Assembly: GCA_027296385.1 (NCBI GenBank)
Contig: JAPUJD010000309.1
Coordinates: 1-13,969 of the forward strand
Length of the DNA stretch: 13,969 nucleotides
Source: Acidobacteriota bacterium
GTDB lineage: Bacteria > Acidobacteriota > Thermoanaerobaculia > Multivoradales > JAHEKO01
Direction of reading: 5' to 3'
Shown piece by piece: positions 10,286 through 13,969 of the stretch. A program made the translations under genes and the position numbers. The notes below the pieces were generated by a model. It saw nothing but the letters and a program-made list of their open reading frames with translations. It searched no databases and was not told where the DNA came from. Within the stretch, counting starts at the first letter, position 1; each line of letters opens with the position of its first letter.

Positions 10286-11368
10286 TCAGGCCACCGTGAC
10301 TTCCGGACAGAGGAAGACGTTCTGAATGGCGTTGAGCAACTGCACGCCCTCGGCCATCGGCCGCTGGAAGGCCTTGCGGCCACAGATCATGCCGCAGCCG
10401 CCGCCGCGCTTGTTCAGCACCGCCGTGCGCACGGCGGCCGCGAGATCGCCCGCTCCGCCCGACGAGCCGCCCGAGTTGATCAGCCCGATGCGTCCCATGT
10501 AGCAGTTGGCTACCTGCCAGCGAACCCAGTCCACGGGATGGTCGGGAACCAACTCGCCGTAAACGAGATCGTGGGTCTTGCCGAACCGCAACGCCGGGTA
10601 GCCGCCATTCTTGGTCGGCAGCTTCTGCTTCACGATATCGGCCTGGATCGTCACCCCCAGGTGATTCGCCTGCCCGGTCAGATCGGCCGCATCGTGATAG
10701 TCCGCTTCGTCCGTCTTGAACGCGGGGTTGCGCAGGTAGCACCACAAGATGGTGGCCAGTCCGACTTCATGAGCCTGGGCGAAGGCTTCGGAGATCTCCT
10801 CGATCTCGCGCGCGCAGTCTTCGTTGCCGAAGTAGATGGTGGCCCCCACCGCCACGGCGCCGAGCTCCCATGCCTGCTCGACCTGGGCGAAGAGCGTCTG
10901 CCGGGGTCGATTCGGGTAGGTCAGCATCTCGTTGTGGTTCAACTTGAGGACGAATGGGATCCGGTGGGCCCAGCGCCGCGACATCACACCGAGAACTCCG
11001 AGTGTCGACGCCACCGCGTTGCAACCGCCCTCGACCGCCAGGCGCACGATGTTGTCGGGATCGAAGTAGGCTGGATTGGGCGCGAACGAAGCGGCCCCAG
11101 AGTGCTCGATGCCCTGATCGACCGGCAAAATCGACAGGTAGCCGCTGCCACCGAGTCGGCCGTGATCGCGCAGCCGTGCGAGGCTGCCGAGAACCCTCGG
11201 ACTACGATCGGAGATACCGAACACCTCTTCCAGGTGGTCCGGACCTGGAGGGTGGATCTGCTCCCGGTGAATGCCTTGACAGCGGTGCCCCAGGATCGCG
11301 TCGGCCTCATCACCGAGCAGCTCGGTGATGCGATCGATCGAGTGCTCTACGTCGGTTGCTACAGCCAT
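10286..11368 (-). CDS. fbaB: Class I fructose-bisphosphate aldolase (DhnA/FbaB type)
   Basis: Cytoplasmic enzyme that splits fructose 1,6-bisphosphate into dihydroxyacetone phosphate and glyceraldehyde 3-phosphate through a Schiff base, reversibly, in glycolysis and gluconeogenesis. The 360 residues match the E. coli FbaB layout from end to end: LSILPVDQGIEHS, ASFAPNPAYFDP, AHRIPFVLKLNHNE, ATIYFGNE, ADLTGQANHL, then QADIVKQK. K247 of QADIVKQK is the likely Schiff-base lysine by family analogy. NCYMGRIGLINSGGSSGG and the GRKAFQRPMAEGV phosphate-site region follow. The frame extends upstream to 11455, but the ATG at 11368 is chosen because AGGAGAG sits 5 nt before it and the FbaB homology starts right after. 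It is divergent from the flavoenzyme gene. No other glycolytic gene is nearby. Confidence 0.96.
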   Translation of the reverse strand: MAVATDVEHSIDRITELLGDEADAILGHRCQGIHREQIHPPGPDHLEEVFGISDRSPRVLGSLARLRDHGRLGGSGYLSILPVDQGIEHSGAASFAPNPAYFDPDNIVRLAVEGGCNAVASTLGVLGVMSRRWAHRIPFVLKLNHNEMLTYPNRPRQTLFAQVEQAWELGAVAVGATIYFGNEDCAREIEEISEAFAQAHEVGLATILWCYLRNPAFKTDEADYHDAADLTGQANHLGVTIQADIVKQKLPTKNGGYPALRFGKTHDLVYGELVPDHPVDWVRWQVANCYMGRIGLINSGGSSGGAGDLAAAVRTAVLNKRGGGCGMICGRKAFQRPMAEGVQLLNAIQNVFLCPEVTVA

Positions 11369-11373
11369 ACGAT

Positions 11374-11380
11374 CTCTCCT
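11374..11380 (-). promoter_or_regulatory. Strong ribosome binding site of fbaB
   Basis: AGGAGAG on the minus strand, 5 nt before the ATG at 11368, is the clearest Shine-Dalgarno sequence in the window. It decides the start against the longer open frame. Confidence 0.75.
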
Positions 11381-11394
11381 CTGTCGGGCAGTTG

Positions 11395-11423
11395 ATTGTA
11401 CCTCGACACGCCGCACAGGTCTG
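11395..11423 (-). promoter_or_regulatory. Putative fbaB promoter
   Basis: TACAAT (plus 11395-11400) is 26 nt upstream of the ATG and followed by the ribosome binding site, so this mRNA would have a short leader. At 17-nt spacing the -35 position reads CAGACC, a weak match (3 of 6). Confidence 0.4.
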
Positions 11424-11553
11424 GCGGCTAGTGTCCCGTTCGGCAGGTTCGCCACCCAGCTCGCCGGTTTTCAAACGCCACCGGGGCCCGCCGGTCGACG
11501 GCGCCGACCCCAAGACCGCAGCCCGGATGGGTAGTGATGGAACGTCGACTCGC

Positions 11554-11581
11554 TTGGACTCGTGCTACGCACTGCTAGGCT
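11554..11581 (+). promoter_or_regulatory. Putative leaderless promoter of the flavin oxidase gene
   Basis: TTGGAC (11554-11559), 16 nt, then TAGGCT (11576-11581) ending 7 nt before the ATG at 11589. No Shine-Dalgarno lies between. The spacing puts the transcription start at the ATG itself. Confidence 0.45.
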
Positions 11582-11588
11582 GCCGGCT

Positions 11589-12809
11589 ATGCCGGCACCG
11601 ACCAGGGACCGTGAATTCGACATCGCGATCGTCGGCCTCGGCGCGATCGGCAGCGCCGCCGCCTACCATCTGTCTCGGCGTGGCCTCGCCGTCTGTGGTG
11701 TCGATCGCTTCGAGCCTCCACACGACATGGGGTCCTCGCATGGCTCGTCGCGGATCATCCGCGAGGCCTACGCCGAGGACCCGCTCTACGTTCCGCTTCT
11801 GCAACGCGCCTACGAGCTCTGGGAGGAGCTGGAGCATGCGTCGGGGCGCCACTTGCTCACCCACTGCGGCGGCCTCATGCTCGGCGAGCCCGAGAGCGAG
11901 CTCGTCGAGGGCGCGCAACTCAGCGCTCGCCAGCACGGTCTCGATTGCAAGCTGCTGTCGGCCGAGGCCGTTCGGCAGAGCTGGCCTGACACCTTCGCAC
12001 CCGCAGCGGGCACGGTCGCGATCTTCGATCCGCGCGCCGGCGTGCTCGCACCCGAGAGCTGTATCGAGGCCTTGCTCGATGGAGCCCGCGCCGCCGGCGC
12101 CAGGCTGCGCGCTGGCGCCGAAGCCGTAGCCTGGAGCGCCGAGGCGCAGAGTGTGCAGGTCGAACTCGCCGATGGGTCCCGCATCGAGGCCAGGCAACTG
12201 CTGCTGGCTGCCGGTCCCTGGATGGCACGGCTGGAGCCCGCTCTCGCCCAGCATCTACAGGTCACGCGCCAGGTAATGCACTGGTTCGAAGTCTTGGACC
12301 CGGGCCACCGAGCTACACCCGAGCGTTTTCCTGCCTTCATGTGGGAGCATGACTCGCGGCGGATCTTCTACGGCTTCCCGGACCAGGGCGAGGGGCTCAA
12401 GGTAGCGATCCACCACGAGGGCGAGAGTATCGACCCGGAGCATGTGGAGCGCGACGTCACCCCCGATGAAGTGGCACGGATCCGCGCTCTGCTGGAGCGC
12501 TACCTACCCGGCGTCGCTGGCGCCTGGCTGCGCTCCGCCGTCTGCCTGTACACCAACACTGCGGACGGTCACTTCCTCGTCGACCGCCATCCCGAGCACC
12601 CGAACGTGATCCTCGCCAGTCCTTGCTCCGGCCATGGATTCAAGTTCGTCACCGCGCTCGGAGAGGCGATCGCCGACCTCTTTGAGCACCGCCGCCTACG
12701 GTTCTCGATCGAGCCTTTTCGTTTCGACCGCCTGACGCGACCCGACGCCAATCGAACCCGCGTTCGAGCCGGGTCCGCACGGTTTGTCGGTTCGGTGCGA
12801 GACGTCTGA
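11589..12809 (+). CDS. FAD-dependent amine oxidase, monomeric sarcosine oxidase / N-methyltryptophan oxidase family
   Basis: A 406-residue flavoenzyme that would oxidise an N-methyl or secondary amino acid with O2, giving aldehyde, amine and H2O2. The Rossmann FAD motif GLGAIG is at 16-21. GSSHGSSRIIREAY follows the first strands, a family hallmark. K271 in GEGLKVAIHH aligns with the oxygen-activating Lys of monomeric sarcosine oxidase. C319 in VCLYTNT aligns with its covalent flavin-linking Cys, so covalent FAD is expected. SGHGFKF precedes the C-terminus. Start: the ATG at 11589, directly before the conserved domain and right after a good -10; an upstream frame to 11562 is unnecessary. The family usually has about 370-390 residues. 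Here about 24 extra residues follow PFRFDRL, inside the overlap with uppS on the other strand. Sarcosine, N-methyltryptophan, pipecolate or another amine cannot be chosen between. Confidence 0.93.
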   Translation: MPAPTRDREFDIAIVGLGAIGSAAAYHLSRRGLAVCGVDRFEPPHDMGSSHGSSRIIREAYAEDPLYVPLLQRAYELWEELEHASGRHLLTHCGGLMLGEPESELVEGAQLSARQHGLDCKLLSAEAVRQSWPDTFAPAAGTVAIFDPRAGVLAPESCIEALLDGARAAGARLRAGAEAVAWSAEAQSVQVELADGSRIEARQLLLAAGPWMARLEPALAQHLQVTRQVMHWFEVLDPGHRATPERFPAFMWEHDSRRIFYGFPDQGEGLKVAIHHEGESIDPEHVERDVTPDEVARIRALLERYLPGVAGAWLRSAVCLYTNTADGHFLVDRHPEHPNVILASPCSGHGFKFVTALGEAIADLFEHRRLRFSIEPFRFDRLTRPDANRTRVRAGSARFVGSVRDV

Positions 12810-13565
12810 CTCAGCGGCCGGAGCCGTCCCGTCGAGTCCGCCGAAGCGCCGGCGGCGCCGACCGAACTCGGCCACGACGCTGCGCAGCTGCTCGGGGCCG
12901 AAGTCGGGGAACATGCAGGGCGAGAACACGAGCTCTGAGTAGGCCGACTCCCAGAGCAGAAAGTCGGACAGACGCTGCTCGCCACCCGTGCGCACGATCA
13001 GATCGGGATCGCGCACCGGATCGCTGTGGATCACCCGCGCCAGGGCCTGACGGAAAGCCGGGGCCGAGAACCCGTCGCCTCCCGCACCCGCCGCCACCGA
13101 GCAGATAGCCCAACGAGCCGAGTAGTCGATGGCGAGCCGGACGAGGAGCCGGCGCTGGCGCCGGGTGATCCACTCCGCCCACTCGACGGCGCGCAGTAAC
13201 GCCGCCGGCAAGCGATCGCGGCGACCGATGACCTGGAGCCGGAGGCCACGCCGACGACAGCGCCGGGCTTCGGACCGCAGGTAGTGCCGGAACAGCTCCA
13301 TGAGACCCTCCACCTCCGCGCGGGGACGGCGCCAGTTATCCGACGAGAAGGCGTAGAGGGTCAGCACCTGAATCCCCAGCGAACCGGCACACTCGAGGAT
13401 CGACCCCAGGTTCTCGGCCCCGTGCCGATGGCCGGCGGCCCGCGGGAGCCCGCGTTCTTCCGCCCAGCGACCGTTACCATCCATGATGATCGCCAGATGA
13501 GCGGGGGGCTCCGTTGCGTCGGCACCTTGCAATGCCAAGCTGCCGGCAAGAGAAGAATCAGCCAC
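12696..13565 (-). CDS. uppS: Isoprenyl transferase (undecaprenyl/polyprenyl diphosphate synthase, cis type)
   Basis: Cis-prenyltransferase that adds isopentenyl diphosphate units to farnesyl diphosphate to make the C50-C55 carrier lipid for peptidoglycan and other wall polymers. 289 residues from the GTG at 13565. The catalytic IIMDGNGRWAEERG is at about 26-39, GHRHGAENL follows, then YAFSSDNWRRP, the IDYSAR variant, and the diphosphate-binding signature RTGGEQRLSDFLLWESAYSE. The core ends at RRRRRFGG (residue 243), the normal end of the family. Another 46 unconserved-looking residues run antisense mostly into the 3' end of the flavin oxidase gene, giving a 114-nt convergent overlap. The GTG overlaps the stop of the upstream regulator by 8 nt, so translation is probably coupled. 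The usual partners (cdsA, dxr, frr) are not present, so a housekeeping role versus a second paralogue is open. Confidence 0.94.
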   Translation of the reverse strand: MADSSLAGSLALQGADATEPPAHLAIIMDGNGRWAEERGLPRAAGHRHGAENLGSILECAGSLGIQVLTLYAFSSDNWRRPRAEVEGLMELFRHYLRSEARRCRRRGLRLQVIGRRDRLPAALLRAVEWAEWITRRQRRLLVRLAIDYSARWAICSVAAGAGGDGFSAPAFRQALARVIHSDPVRDPDLIVRTGGEQRLSDFLLWESAYSELVFSPCMFPDFGPEQLRSVVAEFGRRRRRFGGLDGTAPAAESDVSHRTDKPCGPGSNAGSIGVGSRQAVETKRLDREP

Positions 13566-13944
13566 GAGTCGCGCGGATCACCGCCTCCATGTGGTCGAGG
13601 TAGCGCTCGAGCGCCTTGCGCCCCTTGGCGGTCAATCGGTAGTCGGTCCTGGGCACTCGCCGCTCGAATCTCTTCTCGCAGCGCAGGTAGCCCGCGTCCT
13701 CCAGCTTGCGGGCGTGGACGCTGAGGTTGCCGTCCGAGGTCCCGAGCAGCTCCCTCAGCTCGGTGAAGCTCATTTCCTCGTTCACCGCCAGCGCGCTCAT
13801 GATGCCCAACCGCACGCGCTCGTAGATCAGGCGATCGAACTCGCGCGCCGAGCCGTCAGCCAAGTAGCCAGCCAGGCCCCTCAGACGGGAGCTCCTGCCG
13901 GCCGGCTTCGCCTTCTGTCCGGCCGGTTTCGGCCTAACCCCCAT
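13558..13944 (-). CDS. Winged-helix transcriptional regulator (HTH_34-like)
   Basis: A 128-residue DNA-binding protein. After a basic, Ala/Pro/Lys-rich tail (1-30) comes a single winged-helix domain: RLIYERVRLGIMSALA, then the helix-turn-helix FTELRELLGTSDGNLSVHARKLEDAGYL, then a wing (KRFERRVPRTDYRLTAKGRKAL) and a C-terminal helix. The DGNLSxHxxKLE core is characteristic of the HTH_34 / MarR-ArsR-like group, which usually act as dimeric repressors. No ligand or metal-binding Cys cluster is visible. The ATG at 13944 has GAGG 4 nt upstream. Its stop overlaps the uppS start by 8 nt, so the two form one transcription unit and it may regulate that unit; its operator would lie at or beyond the right edge of the window. 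Confidence 0.9.
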   Translation of the reverse strand: MGVRPKPAGQKAKPAGRSSRLRGLAGYLADGSAREFDRLIYERVRLGIMSALAVNEEMSFTELRELLGTSDGNLSVHARKLEDAGYLRCEKRFERRVPRTDYRLTAKGRKALERYLDHMEAVIRATRG

Positions 13945-13969
13945 GGCGCCTCGCGATCAGCCAACCGAA

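Overview
The window is GC-rich, densely coded, bacterial-looking chromosomal DNA with no sign of mobile elements, CRISPR arrays, tRNA or rRNA genes. The best guess for the source is an Acidobacteriota-like (perhaps Thermoanaerobaculia) or other Gram-negative, soil or sediment bacterium. This rests on the large membrane-anchored Ser/Thr kinase carrying an extended TPR array, the S1 sulfatase and the FbaB-type aldolase. It is an inference from gene style, not proof.

Layout. (1) Positions 1-3708, minus strand, read right to left: an exported S1 sulfatase, a metallo-beta-lactamase-fold hydrolase with its own likely promoter, and 7 nt further on lpd (dihydrolipoyl dehydrogenase), which runs off the left edge just before its C-terminus. 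(2) Positions 3709-4068: a roughly 360-base divergent intergenic region with one clear stem-loop. (3) Positions 4069-10265, plus strand: a two-domain membrane protein (an uncharacterised GEEISWGQR-type membrane domain joined to a PAP2 phosphatase domain), then a patatin-like lipase. After only 31 nt comes a 1106-residue membrane Ser/Thr kinase whose C-terminal part is an unusually regular 46-residue TPR-like array. (4) Positions 10286-11368, minus strand: fbaB, class I (DhnA-type) fructose-bisphosphate aldolase, convergent with the kinase. (5) Positions 11589-12809, plus strand: a monomeric sarcosine oxidase/N-methyltryptophan oxidase-family flavoenzyme, divergent from fbaB and overlapping tail to tail with the next gene. 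(6) Positions 12696-13944, minus strand: a small winged-helix regulator and uppS (cis-prenyltransferase) in an 8-nt-overlapping pair.

How the genes fit together. lpd and fbaB are central carbon metabolism. uppS makes the polyprenyl carrier lipid for the cell wall, and the PAP2 protein could in principle act on lipid phosphates, including such carriers. The patatin lipase and the kinase are close enough to be co-transcribed and may form a lipid/stress signalling pair. Most of these links are adjacency-based inference. No complete new defence or mobile system is visible. The items most worth a second look are the 46-residue repeat array in the kinase, the PAP2 fusion with its PSGH-to-PSGE change, and several -10 boxes so close to start codons that the mRNAs may be leaderless.
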